Shown here: positions 1 to 11,323 of the stretch, in pieces | How the letters are laid out: every line of letters starts with the position of its first letter | Position numbering within the stretch: the stretch's first letter is position 1 | DNA from: Luzula sylvatica | Lineage: Eukaryota; Streptophyta; Magnoliopsida; Poales; Juncaceae | Length of the DNA: 64,000 nt | Reading direction: 5' to 3' | Assembly: GCA_946800325.1 (NCBI GenBank) | Contig: OX326959.1 | Span: 40,352,908-40,416,907, forward strand | Notes under the pieces: model-generated | Databases searched by the model: none | Seen by the model: the letters and a program-made list of their open reading frames with translations, nothing else | Told to the model about the DNA's origin: nothing | Made by a program: the position numbers and the translations under genes

Positions 1-988
1 ATGGTTCAAATTAAAACTTAAAAATAATCATACAAAATGCATGTCTTGAATGATCAAATATAATATTAAAGTATATGATGAATCCACATCACACAATATA
101 ATGGTTAATAAACATGATAAACATGATGATGTGGTTTCTTGAGGAGGCTCACAGATAGGTGCAAAATAAGGGAGTGGGTAAATTATAAATACTTAAAAAC
201 AAAAAATTATGAATTAACCATTAATTGCAATTAACAATTAATGTGTTAATTACTCATGATGACAATATGATGATGTCATCAAGAAAGTGGGGGGGAATTG
301 AGAGGCACGGTGGAAGACCCATATCTATATGTCTAACATTTTATAACATAATTTGTGCATTTTTAGAAGGTCACATCATCATCTTATGATGACGCGAACT
401 ATTGCTATTAAAAAACCTATTACACAATAAATTTCTTATTAAAAAAAGCTAAGAATTACATACAAAACAGTAACATACGCATGTACAAACCAATGATCGC
501 ATAGCTTGGATGGTTAGCTATTTTGGCACAAGATCCATATGTTATAATATGTTGTGATTCCGAATTCCATTTGAATCACATAAAAATTGCATAAAAAAAT
601 GAACGCGATTTGTGGTCTATGATTCTCTCCATCAACATACACATGTACAAAAAGAGTTTAAAAATCTTTTTTTCTCATTCTCCTTAATTTTGTTCAGGCT
701 AAAATAGTATCACACTAAAATCACACATACAGAAGAACCAACGTCCTATTTTACAACAAATAAATCTATCACACACATATATGCGCATAATATACATAAA
801 ATAACCAACAAACTATTTTTACAACGAGAAGAAGAAAACTACCATACATATATTTACATAATTTACATAAAAGAACCAACAAATTATTTTTATAACAAAA
901 AGAGGAAACTATCATAAACATATTTACATAATATACATAGTCAAGTCACAAGATCGATTCGAAAGTATTCACCAAAAGTACGCTAAAA
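1..988. other. gene-free AT-rich flank of delta
   Basis: No coding frame of note is present. The stretch contains scattered TGATGATGT-type words, and a short segment at about 355-402 resembles 2861-2913 (both have TTTTTAGAAGGTCA followed by ACTATTGCTATT). I see no other structure that I can name. Confidence 0.5.
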
Positions 989-1388
989 TCACGGAGCTAT
1001 TACGTCATTGCAGCAGGGATTCGCACTCGAACCTCGTTCAATATACCATTCTGATCGATCTGCATCATGAACACTTGTAACAAGTGGGTTCCTTGAGAAA
1101 TTTGAGCGTCTCGGTGCTCCTAAGTTGTGAATGCATCCTCGTAATGTGCATCGACGTCTTCCAGGACACGCCGGATGTGGCTGCGAAGAAGGACTTTTTT
1201 AGTTTTACAATTATATATATTCATCAAATCATATGATATATATAGAGGAGAAAAGCAAAAAATAACTTATGAAAAAGCAAGAAAAATAAAATGATTTTAG
1301 CTCATGTATAGTAAAATAAAAAGATAATTTGATCTTTTTAGAAACAAACCTTGGTTGGCATTGGTGGCCTATTTGGAGGAGAACTCAT
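989..1388 (-). CDS. delta: small Cys-rich HPACPG-motif protein, two exons
   Basis: Family not recognised. Exon 1 is 1350-1388 (13 codons, starting M-S-S-P) and exon 2 is 1180 down to the TGA at 989-991 (63 residues plus stop), giving 76 residues. The 169-bp intron has a GT donor after AAG and an acceptor ending CTTCGCAG, in phase 0. Exon 2 opens with PHPACPGRRRCTLRGCIH, so the motif occupies residues 15-31 with cysteines at 18, 24 and 29 and histidine at 31. This matches alpha, beta and gamma elsewhere in the window. The C-terminus, with a Cys-Cys pair near residues 69-70, is unlike the others. No signal peptide or membrane segment is visible. A TATA box lies about 115 bp upstream. The C-x5-C-x4-C-x-H spacing could bind zinc (inference). 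The intron was read by eye; the alternative is an intronless reading that would be interrupted. Confidence 0.6.
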
Positions 1389-1501
1389 GATCAAATTTTT
1401 TGGCGTGTATATGGACCAAATTTTTTGTTTTAGACTTTACCTTTCTTGTTTTTGGAATAAATAGGAACTTGATTAATGAGAATTGTTGAGGACACTCACG
1501 G

Positions 1502-1511
1502 CCTTTATATA
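1502..1511 (-). promoter_or_regulatory. TATA box of delta
   Basis: On the minus strand this reads TATATAAAGG, about 115 bp upstream of the delta start. That is a plausible core promoter leaving a leader of roughly 80-90 nt. The other family types have TATA-like boxes at similar distances. Confidence 0.5.
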
Positions 1512-2216
1512 ATTAAGCAAGTCGGTGATGGGAATTTTACTAGAGATTTACAGTTCATTTCTCAATTTAATTAACTCTGGTTGGAAATTTGAATGAAAAA
1601 CCATGTCATTTTACAAGAGTTTCTCGTGAAATTTACGGTTTTTAAGAGGAAGTCCATCTTAAACTCGTGAAATTTGGTCTCCAATTTACGGTTTTTTCAT
1701 CATACACTGAAATTTACGTGAAAATTCATGACATATTCCAAGATTTTTCTCTTGAAATTTACGATTATGTATATGTTAGATGAAGGTTCATTTTGAACTT
1801 CTATATCTTGTGCAACACGATTGCATATTTTCCCATTAAACCAGGAAATTTGTGGGAAAATCGTAGTATTTTACAAGATTTCCATTCATGATGACATTGG
1901 TACAAAAATGTATTGATTTTGGCCTTCAACGATTGAAGAACTTTATTTTCTTCTCTCTACCCTCCTCATAAATAATCTTATTTTTATTTTATTTAAATTA
2001 AGTTTTTTTTTACTAATTATACTATATCATAATTTAAAATTATAAAAATTCTTATTTTGTTCAACTGAATAGAATAAAGTATAATTTAATTTATTCAAAT
2101 CGGTTTAAAATTATTTTGCTTGTTTGGAATATAATTTATTTTAGTTTAAATTCATTTGATTGTGTTCGAACCAATCCGGTCAAATGGACAGTTTAAGACT
2201 GTTGTGGATTTAATAC
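1512..2216. other. gene-free stretch upstream of delta
   Basis: AT-rich intergenic DNA with short repeated words of the type GTGAAATTTACGGTTTT, seen several times between about 1540 and 1760. No convincing coding region is present. It ends at the target duplication of the first MITE. Confidence 0.5.
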
Positions 2217-2657
2217 GGGTGACGCTATTGCAAGAGGCAACATGAATAATTGAGAGCAATTTGAATTTTTGTTTTATTAAATGACCGTTATACCGTTGTT
2301 ATTTAGGAATTGATGATTACATTTATGTATTAATTTATCACATTTCATAAACCATGCAAATAAAATCTTTCATATATCAAAAATATTTTTATTCTTAATT
2401 TTTTTCATCATACAAAAATAATTAAATTGTAACATGTCATATATATTTAAATATGAAAATTAAAATATATTGGTCATATTTGGTTTTTTCATAATATTAG
2501 GAAAAATATTTTTGCATTATGTGTGAAAGATATAAGTAATAATATATAAGTATAATAAATATCAATCGCCATAAATAGGGGTATATTGGTCATTTGATTA
2601 AAAAACATTGAAATTTCTCTCAATTTAGCCATGTTGGCTCTTTCAATAGCGTCACCC
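2217..2657. mobile_element. MITE with ~28-bp TIRs
   Basis: The ends are GGGTGACGCTATTG and its inverted partner CAATAGCGTCACCC. The inverted match extends to about 28 bp with a few mismatches. The flanks TTTAATAC (2209-2216) and TTTAATAT (2658-2665) make an 8-bp target duplication with one mismatch. It is 441 bp long with no coding capacity, so non-autonomous. The 8-bp duplication suggests the hAT superfamily, but the ends alone do not prove it. Confidence 0.8.
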
Positions 2658-2665
2658 TTTAATAT

Positions 2666-3968
2666 TTATTAGGCTTTTTTTATTTGGGCTTCGTTATATA
2701 ATTTATTCATTTTTTTTAAACAACTTTCTACAATTTTATCTGATGTTACATTCATTTCAATTATGATATTTGACAAAATTTAGAAAATTAATTAATTATT
2801 GATTTTCATAATCATGATTTCTTTATAATATTTATATGTTCATTATTTTACAATATACTTTTTAGCATTTTTAGAAGGTCATTCATTATTGTCAGTGACG
2901 TTGACTATTGCTATTCGTCAGGTTCACATTAAACCAACTTTGCTCACATGTTTATCATTTCATATTATGTTACTTTATCAAATGTCCAATGAAATATGAA
3001 ATACTAGTCAATTAATATATAATTTTACAAAACAAAACATAATATTTTACTATTATTTTGAGAATTTTAATTTTATAAATTCATCAAATATTTCGTTTGA
3101 ATTTATCTTTTATCTTTTCATATCTATATTAGAATAATTCATATATATCATTGTCCCTAATTTGAATTTTTAAATATATCATGTAAGAAAATATAATGCA
3201 TATTTAAATAATAAAATTTTAAGTACTATTTATTTGTACAAAAATATAATCATAAGAATCTCATATAATATTAAGTATGATATATTTGTGTTTTTCTTCA
3301 AATGAATTTATTATTAAAATTTAAAAAATAATAGAAATTAAATTTTTTATCTATCAAAACATAAATATCTTCTTAAACTTAAGAAAATGTATATATTAAA
3401 TATTATTGTTATATGTAAGACTATAAAACTATACAGATCATATGATATTAAATAATTTATATTTATATTTTGCTGAATTAAATTTTTATGTTATTTTTAC
3501 AATTAAGTTTATATTATTTATAATTTTCATTGCATTTCATATCAGCAAAAAATATAGTTATATATAATTAATGATGTGTTACCAATCTTAATCATGTAAT
3601 ATCCGTATCATGTCCATTTATCGAGCGGGTATTTTTAACCGCCGCATTTAGTACTCGCTCCGGAATTGTTTCCATGCTTATTTTATAATATTTAATTTAA
3701 AAAACATCTAAATATACTAACTCAAAATAATTTACAAAATTAAGATAATTAACATTAACATCACAATTAAGACACAGCGGAAGTAACTTCGATGTGGGAA
3801 GCACCACAAGTTAGAGTTGAACTACTAACCTAATAATGCCATTTGTTAAGACGTATTAGGCAAGTAATAATTAAAAAATATTGAAAATCAGAAAATAGGA
3901 ATTATAAAATATTAGAAAAAATAGATTAAAAAATCATATTAAAAATCCCAGAATAAAAAAAATCAGAA
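2666..3968. other. gene-free AT-rich stretch
   Basis: Very AT-rich. No open frame of useful length, RNA gene or clear repeat was recognised between the two MITEs. Confidence 0.5.
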
Positions 3969-3976
3969 TTTAAAAA

Positions 3977-4524
3977 GGATGACGTTATTGCAAAATCTCA
4001 CACGACTTAACAAAGAGCAATTTAAAAAAAAAATCAAACTAATGATAATTTTACCCTCATTTATGATTATTGTTGTTTATTGTTTTGTATGTAACTAATG
4101 TATGTTATTATTTTTAATGTACAAAATAAAATCTAACAAATACGAAAACATAAATGAATAAATTTACTCGTATATGCTCTCTTGTTAGTGAATATTATAA
4201 GACAAAATAAAATAAAATATGCTCTTCAATTTTCAAAATATAAAAAAAATTGTATCCGATCTTCGTCTTTGAAAAAAAATAACTGCTATCCATGAATATC
4301 TAATTTGAAATTTGCAAATTATTATTTTTAATATGTTGTTTCAGTAAAAAAATTTGTAAGTTATTTTTAATGATTATGATTTTTATATATAATTATTTTT
4401 TCACAATTTATGGAATGTAAAAATTAAGAACAATAAATATTAATCATTATTAATGGGGGCAAAATAGTCATTTCTTAAACTTTGCTCTTTGTTAAGTCAT
4501 GTTAGCTCTTCTAATATCATCACC
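3977..4524. mobile_element. second MITE of the same type, perfect 8-bp TSD
   Basis: The left end GGATGACGTTATTGC and right end inverted GGTGATGATATTAG continue as an imperfect inverted repeat of about 48 bp that includes GACTTAACAAAGAGCAA on both sides. It is flanked by perfect TTTAAAAA duplications at 3969-3976 and 4525-4532. It is 548 bp, non-coding, and shares its terminal consensus and target preference (TTTAAWA) with the element at 2217-2657. Confidence 0.85.
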
Positions 4525-4532
4525 TTTAAAAA

Positions 4533-6102
4533 AACAAACAAAATTTGGAAAACCAGAATTAAATAAGATATCAATAAAAATAAATCAGATAAGAGCAAAT
4601 TAAAAGAAATCAATTAAAAAAAAAGCAGTTAAAAGAACTGTTTCAAAGTTAATTTGTAGATCTGTAGATTTTAAAAAACTCTTGTTAAAACGGCTGTTGC
4701 AAAAATATAGAGAAGAATGGGATTTTTGAATTTTTAACATTAAGCATTGCGTTTGAACATTGCATTTGAACATTTTAACTTTTAAGTTTTAACCAAACGT
4801 TATCTGAACACAATCTTCAAGTAATTCCCATCTCGTGTATAAAAAAAAATGGAATGTATCATACTTCTATAAATTTACTCCCTGGTATCTTTCTCTCTCA
4901 AACTCTTAAAATATTTTTAGCAAAATCTCGAGAGAGAAAAGAGTCTTTGGTAGAGCTTAAACTTCTCTATATATTCTAGTAAACCAATTTCCGTCTCCTT
5001 TCAAATATTCAAGTTATTCCCAACTCGTGTGATCGAATCCGTTAGGTTAGCTCGATAGGCCGTTTCTTAGATTTGTGAAAGACTAGCAAATTCGTTTTTG
5101 TGAAGACCTGATCCATACAGAGAGAACATTAAATCGGTGTTGGATGCCTTGTAATCTTTTAATCGAAAAATTGAATCAAGTGGACGCGTGGCATCCCGGA
5201 GACCTAAGTACTTGCGAGCGTTGATTCGGTCGAATAGCAAGTAAATATTAGTTAAAGCAAGCAAGTATTTACCGAAATCGTAATCATATCACGTGCCAAA
5301 CTGGTTTGTGCGGTATTGCCTTCTTTGTTAATTACTTTATGCACTATTTAATTACTAGTTAATTACCAAAGCATACTCATAAATTGAATATTGATAAAAG
5401 TCGAAAATAGGAATTAACGCAATACTACACATTTGTGCACGCCTGGTCGTCAAAATCAACAACCGAGCTACACGTGACAATTCATTTTTTCTCCATTTTG
5501 ACCGCATAACACACACAGAGGCAAAAAAATTTATAAATATAAATTATTATGCAAAAAATATAATTCATGTCCAAAAAATATATATACAAAATATTACTCA
5601 CGTAAAAAAAGGAATATAATACATCTTAAGAGATGTATCATATATACATGAAGTTATATCACCCGTATACAAATTGATAATATGTATGTATTCAAAAAAT
5701 ATATATTGTATATCTAAAACTTCTAACTTAAGATATATTATAGGTTCAAACAAATATGACATGTATATGTATTTAGGAAAATATATCACACATCTAAAAT
5801 GTGTAAGATACGTCTAAAAGATATACACACGCAAAAATACAATATAAATATAATATGTATAACATATTTTTTTAAAATACACGTAAAAACGTATGATACA
5901 CATATAAGATATACGATATATCTAAAATAGTATAATACATCTAAAAACGTATAATACACATGTAAGATATATGTTATATCTGAAATAGTATAAAAATCCT
6001 GAATGGAGGAAGATGTGCATTTAAAGTGCTTTAGGCGGCCCAAACAACAAAAAATTATTTTTTGTTTGGAAAAATAGAATACCACGTGTCAGTCTCTAGT
6101 TG
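4533..6102. other. gene-free stretch with a ~58-bp direct repeat
   Basis: No convincing gene. About 4900-5290 is less AT-rich and has a short minus-strand open frame (5067-5264, 65 residues) with no recognisable domain; it may be part of an old LTR or exon, but nothing settles this. At 5885-5996 a unit of about 58 bp beginning AAAACGTATRATACACAT is repeated twice in tandem. The part 5660-5890 has been copied into 10195-10428. Confidence 0.45.
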
Positions 6103-6204
6103 ATTTCGACGATCGGAGAGAGTAATTGTTGGAGTGTAGAAACTTTTTTCTAACTGTTCAAGTAATTATTGTAATATTTAGAGAATATTTTATCAATGAC
6201 CACA

Positions 6205-6290
6205 TAATCAAGTTAGTTGAGTGCTTAGCACAAATAACACTACGTGTTGGAAAGGTTGTGGATTCGAGTCCCGACGACATCAATATAAAA
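6205..6290 (+). repeat. possible tRNA-derived (SINE-like) segment
   Basis: A segment reading like a degenerate pol III promoter: an A-box-like GTTGAGTGCTTAGCAC followed about 40 bp later by a B-box-like GGATTCGAGTCCC. A related, more decayed arrangement is at about 12090-12150. No full SINE 3' end was recognised. Confidence 0.3.
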
Positions 6291-6299
6291 ATAGAAACA

Positions 6300-7190
6300 T
6301 ATAATGACCGCTATTCCTAATCCAATATATATAAATACAGATATAAAATACAAAATACAAGTAAGTACAAATACAAATAACAATAAAAAATACGAATACA
6401 AGTACGAATGTCCAGGACAATTACGAAACACAAATACAAATGCCAACAAGAATACAGACTACAAAAATGAAATGTGAATATGTATACGAATACGAACATG
6501 AACACGAACATAGCACGAACATGAATACTAATACAATTATGAATTAAGAATTATGAATAACGAATTACGAATAACGAATTACGAAATATAAAATCGCACG
6601 AATACAAATACGAAATATGAATAGTAATACGAATTCGCCTATATGAATAATACATGAATACGAATACACGAATACGAATAGATGAACATGAATGCGAGTA
6701 TGAATACAAAATACGAATATGGAATACTAATACAAATATAGATAAGAATACAAACAATTCGATACATTTCGGAAATGAGGAAATTTTAATTACAAAACAC
6801 AACTTGATTGCCCAGTAAAAAACAACTGCACGCGATATTAAACGATAACACCCATTTCCGAACACAACAATTAGAGAGAAACCCAAAAAGGTTCCTCGAA
6901 TACTACAAATAAGTTACAAGCAAAAATAAAAATACGAATATGAATACATGACTACGAATAATACAAAGGATGTGAATGCGAATTCGCAGCCACAAATGCG
7001 AATAAAAATTTTAAAAATAAATAAACATAAAATAAAATACGGATACGAAATAAGAAATGTGAATTACAAAATACAGGCACAAACACAAACACTAAATACG
7101 AACGAGGAAACGAAAAACCAATACAAGTACGAAATATAACACGAATACGAATAAAATCACAGATACGAATACGATTATGAAATATTTTTG
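6300..7190. repeat. degenerate AATACGAA-type low-complexity array
   Basis: About 900 bp is dominated by variants of AATACGAATACAAAT with interspersed unique words. Several frames are open for 60-110 codons on the minus strand and read as F/V/Y/I/R-rich repeats. I treat these as by-products of the repeat, not genes. Near-identical copies are at about 27243-28130 and 63046-63936. Confidence 0.75.
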
Positions 7191-7322
7191 TAATATCAAC
7201 TTTAATGTTCATAAAATATGATGTTTATTAGCTGTCGTGATTATATCCTAAAACATGTAGTGATTCATGATAGAAATACTCATCGAAAACATGAAAGAAG
7301 TAAACTTTCTTTTTACGATGAA

Positions 7323-7351
7323 CCCGCGCAATAGCGCGAGTACCACGCTAG
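7323..7351 (+). mobile_element. Helitron-like 3' terminus
   Basis: A short GC hairpin (CGCGC, loop AATA, GCGCG) is followed by GAGTACCACGCTAG and then T. This fits the established Helitron 3' signature: a hairpin roughly 10 bp before CTRR, inserted before T. The 5' TC end was not located. Copies are at 28281-28306; the right-hand repeat is cut by the window before this point. Confidence 0.6.
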
Positions 7352-9992
7352 TATGCAATAAACTACTATACATACGCGCATGACACCTAACCCTTATAAT
7401 TAAATGAGTGGTGATGCATGTCCCCCCTTAAAATCTCCTAAATTGATTGATGTGTTGGCGTTAGTATTAATGATGGTGGTAAACCATAACTATTTAATTT
7501 TTTCCATCATATATAATAAAAAAGGTAAAAAAGATTCACCGTTTTACACATCATTAATTAATTTAATATTTTTAACAATTTTGTTTTCCATCATTTATCA
7601 TTAATGAAATTTAAATCTATAAATTTGGAAATGAATTTATAGGACTAAATTAATATACTATTTAACATGTGTTAAACGGATACATGAATAAAACCATCGT
7701 AAAAAATAAACAAAAATATAATAATGAAAATAATTCGCAAAAATTAGAAAATAAAAATGAAAATATATTTTTTTAAAAAAATATTGAAAATAAAATAATA
7801 AAAATTTGTTCAAATAAATATAACTTATCATGTGTTAAATTAAATATAATAAAAATATTAAATAAAGCAAATTATTTTTTAATAATTTGATTTACCACCT
7901 AATCAATGTGGTTCACCACCTAATAAATACAGTTTGCCACCTAATTTAAAATTTAATTCTTTTATTATATATTTTCAACACATCAATACAATGAAGGGAT
8001 CTTACTTATTAGAGGGGACAAGTATAATTTTTCTAATTAAATATAAGGGCCCGGGGTTGAATTTAGTTGTGCCCATCTAAAGGATTTCTTCTAAAAATTC
8101 CCTCCAACATATGGAATGTAAAGGGAAATTACTTGGGCTTTTTCACGAGTATATACTACATAATATATACTATATACGATAATTGCAAGCTGGTTATAGT
8201 ACATGTTAAGAATTTTTTTGACAAGTATATTCTTATTGAAGTTTCCACGTAGAATCCATGCAAATACCACCAATGACATGCTAATAATAATAATAATTAT
8301 TATTTTTGAAAGAACAAAAGGAAAAAAAAGAATGGGCTGAAAATGACATGTTGACCTTGAGTAGGCAATATTAGTTGGTTCTTTACTACTAAAACAAAAA
8401 TAGTATTTTTAAGAACTGGATTTTTTTAGAGTCCATTTACTATGCAACCGAGATTCTCCGATTTGGACCCACACATCCTAGATCGGGGGGGGGGCTCACA
8501 CATCCTCGATCTGAGGGGTTAGTGATAATTATTTTTTTAATTAACACAAATACACTTAATTAATAATTAATTATTATAGAATTAAGGTATATATGAATTA
8601 ATAATTAATATGTATTCACTGTTAATAGAGAGTATTTATATTAATTAAGAGGGTAATTAGTTGTTAATCCCAATATAATCATTGTGTGGGAGAAACTAGG
8701 GAGAAGAGTAAAATTTCTCTCATTTTTTTATTTAAGCTTCGGTTGACCAATAGCAAGAGCTGGATTTAAACCGACATAAATCATTGAAAAAAAAAATCTA
8801 AATAATAAATCCTTTAGTTGAAATAAAAAATTTGTTTTTTCGTTGAAATAAAACATTGTTTTTTTATTGAATTAGAGAATAGATATTTCTACTCTTCAAT
8901 TAAAAAACTCAGTTTTTGTATATTTATAATTTATAATTTGTTAATTGTTACAGGCTGGGAAAATAAGATCATCTATATTTCCTTGAAAATACAAAGTTGC
9001 TTAAGTAAAAGAAAAACCTCCACACATTGGCCACCTTTCCAGAAATTCAATTTCACCATGTAAAAGTCAGGCAAAACTTTGGATGATTCTTCTCTCGAAA
9101 CCAAGAGTGCATAATTCAAAGGTCAAATGTCAGGATTTGTAATTTGTTCAATGAAATTTGAAGAAGAAACCAACATATGTTTTTATTCTGATCATTGTTG
9201 ACCTCTTTTCAGACTCGGGCGAAGCGATAGGTCCAAAAAATTCGAATTTCGGATCCAAAAGTTTAGATGATTCAAAATTTTCAAAATACATGATTTGTCC
9301 AGTTAAAAATATTTATAATTACAATAAAACAATAAAAATTCTTGTGATTCATTGGTAAAAAATAATTATCTCTCTTCTAAGAAGTCATGAGTTCAAATAC
9401 CACAACATATAATTTTAGATTTTTTTTTCCAATATAATGAAAAAAGGAAAAAAATTTGATCTAAACGAGATTTTAACTTTGAATCTAATGAATTTTTTTG
9501 GAGCCTTAACCAATAAATCACACAATCAATTGTGACAAAATACGTTAACTTTTCTTCAAACAAATTAATTGTATACGGGATTCACTTTCAAACTAGGCTT
9601 CGCGTACTCGAAAACTTGGGACCGGACATGCCTCTTTTGTGCTGAAAGAATTTTGTTCGACGCCTTCGTTTTCATATTTTTGACGTACATAGAAGTAAGC
9701 ACAAGAATATATTCAATACTTTTTATTTAAAACGTAATTTTGCATGTAATTTATACTCATTCCCTGGCATTTTCACTTGCTTTTATACTATATATTATTT
9801 AATATTTACATCATAAAAACTTCACCTTTTTTTACACCATATCTATAACAAGAAGTATTCACGACCTTCCTTACAAAATAAAATATTCAAAATACCATGA
9901 CTATTTTCTACAACAAAAATAACAAAAAAAATCATGTTCATCAACGGGTTATTGAATGAAAACGGTGAATATGACCTCGCTACATCGAATTA
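7352..9992. other. gene-free left part of core unit 1
   Basis: Holds a roughly 24-bp unit ending CCACCTAAT repeated three times at 7889-7946 and a poly-G run near 8487. A 66-codon plus-strand frame at 9158-9358 recurs in units 2 and 3 but is broken in unit 4. That frame has no recognisable domain, and its persistence is explained by the young duplication, so I do not call it a gene. Confidence 0.5.
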
Positions 9993-10325
9993 CTAATCAC
10001 ACTGATCTCCAATATTGGCGCCGTAGTCATAATTGTTTGAAACGTAATGATCATTGGTCGAGCTTTCACAGTAGGAATTCGTATTTGGAGGCCTTGTTTC
10101 TCTTCTATGTGGACAACCCGCAATCTGGCACGTTTTCCTTCCCGGACATGCAGGGTGCCTCTTTGAATTAGTAGGAATTCGTAGATGACATATATGACCC
10201 GTATACAAATTGATAATATGTATGTATTCAAAAAATATATATTGTATATCTAAAACTTCTAACTTAAGATATATTATACGTTCAAACAAATATGACATGT
10301 ATATGTATTTAGGAAAATATATCAC
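9993..10325 (-). pseudogene. alpha-1a: 5'-truncated, chimeric alpha copy
   Basis: The C-terminal half is a complete alpha motif region (NSKRHPACPGRKTCQIAGC onward to the TAG at 9993-9995). The normal M-S-S-P start and promoter are missing. Upstream the frame runs into sequence copied from the 5660-5890 type, so a 110-codon chimeric frame remains open from 10325. It belongs to a local duplication (about 9647-10171 and 10432-10952, offset 779 bp). It is probably non-functional because it lacks the alpha TATA box and start. A fusion peptide remains possible. Confidence 0.55.
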
Positions 10326-10428
10326 ACATCTAAAATGTGTAAGATACGTCTAAAGATATACACACGCAAAAATACAATATAAATATAATATGTATAACAT
10401 ATTTTTTTAAAATACACGTAAAAACGTA
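10195..10428. repeat. segment copied from the 7.25-kb repeat, inserted between two alpha copies
   Basis: Nearly identical to 5660-5892 (offset 4,536, then 4,535 after a 1-bp loss). The right junction shares CGTA with the alpha 3' flank. It separates the two alpha copies and supplies the foreign 5' part of alpha-1a. Confidence 0.85.
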
Positions 10429-10771
10429 ATTTTGTTCGACGCCTTCGTTTTCATATTTTTGACGTACATAGAAGTAAGCACAAGAATATATTCAATACTT
10501 TTTATTTAAAACGTAATGTTGCATGTATTTTATACACATTCCCTGGCATTTTCACTTGCTTTTATACTATATATTATTTAATATTTACATCATAAAGACT
10601 TCGCCTTTTTTTACACCATATCTATAACAAGAAGTATTCACGACCTTCTTTACAAAATAAAATATCCAAAATACCATGACTATTTTCTACAACAAAAATA
10701 ACAAAAAAAATCATGTTCATCAACGGGTTATTGAACGAAAACGGTGAATATGAGCTCGCTACATCGAATTA

Positions 10772-10981
10772 CTAATCACACTGATCTCCAATATTGGCGC
10801 CGTAGTCATAATTGTTTGAAACGTAATGTTCATTGGTCGACCTTTCACAGTAGGAATTCGCATTTGGAGGCCTTGTTTCTCTTCTATGTGGACAACCCGC
10901 AATCTGGCATGTTTTCCTTCCCGGACATGCAGGGTGCCTCTTTGAATTAGTATTCGGAGATCTTGTTGCCGGAGAGGACAT
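10772..10981 (-). CDS. alpha-1b: small Cys-rich HPACPG-motif protein
   Basis: A 69-residue product of unrecognised family. It starts M-S-S-P-A-T-R, then HPACPGRKTCQIAGCPH at residues 16-32, with cysteines at 19, 25 and 30 and histidine at 32. The tail is Asn/Tyr-rich and ends Q-C-D. The frame is open 12 codons further upstream (to 11017), but I chose the inner ATG because gamma and delta also start M-S-S-P. No signal peptide or membrane segment is visible. A minus-strand TATA box is about 160 bp upstream, with an AAT microsatellite beyond it. Compared with beta, gamma and delta, most motif codons differ at the third base only. Confidence 0.6.
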   Translation of the reverse strand: MSSPATRSPNTNSKRHPACPGRKTCQIAGCPHRRETRPPNANSYCERSTNEHYVSNNYDYGANIGDQCD

Positions 10982-11140
10982 GTTCCGATTATTTCGATTC
11001 ACTTCTTTTAATAACAAGGTAGGAATATATAGTACTTTCGTGGACCGGAGTACTTCGAGATTGAAGTTGGAGAAAATTTGCAGTAGATTGAAATAGGTTT
11101 TGAAATAGATAGAAATAGATAGAAAATTTTGTATGTTGTA

Positions 11141-11151
11141 AATATTTATAG
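11141..11151 (-). promoter_or_regulatory. TATA box of alpha-1b
   Basis: Minus-strand CTATAAATATT, about 160 bp upstream of the chosen ATG. The same box is kept in the other units at 20602-20612, 39869-39879 and 50320-50330. Confidence 0.5.
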
Positions 11152-11270
11152 GAGAGGAAGGGAGAGTGTTGTATGAAAATTACATTCAAATTTCCATCAT
11201 TAGACAATGGAAATGGATCATTGAGCGAGCTAATAAGAAAAAGGTCCCAAAACCAATGCAATAGTATCCA

Positions 11271-11323
11271 TAATAATAATAATAATAATAATAACAACAA
11301 CAACAATAATAATCATAACAATA
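11271..11323. repeat. AAT/AAC microsatellite upstream of alpha-1b
   Basis: An imperfect trinucleotide run of about 53 bp, 120 bp upstream of the alpha TATA box. The length differs among units: about 53, 105, 97 and 163 bp. Confidence 0.9.

Larger units (their letters stand above)
1..7254. repeat. left copy of a 7.25-kb direct repeat (window edge)
   Basis: This stretch recurs at 56747-64000 at a constant offset of 56,746 bp. About eight differences were seen by eye, for example near 126, 386, 3255, 5370, 6215 and 7099. It holds the delta gene, two MITEs, an AT-rich tract and a pentamer/hexamer-rich low-complexity tract. The copy is cut by the window edge, so its true left limit is unknown. 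It is either a recent duplication with a period near 56.7 kb or an assembly join of two haplotypes. Confidence 0.95.

Noticed and set aside
6240..7212. Several 60-110-codon minus-strand frames rich in F, V, Y, I and R
   Set aside because: They overlap one another in different frames over a short-word repeat, so openness follows from composition. There is no start context, domain or third-base conservation.
9158..9358. 66-codon frame recurring at 19380 and 38646
   Set aside because: Conserved only because the units are young duplicates. The unit 4 copy has a stop, no domain is visible, and no promoter was found.
9601..9660. Minus-strand ACAAAAGAGGCATGTCCGGT, resembling the alpha motif DNA with 7 bases missing
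   Set aside because: Only about 18 bases match, the frame is not kept and the flanks do not match alpha. It could be a relic but is more likely chance.
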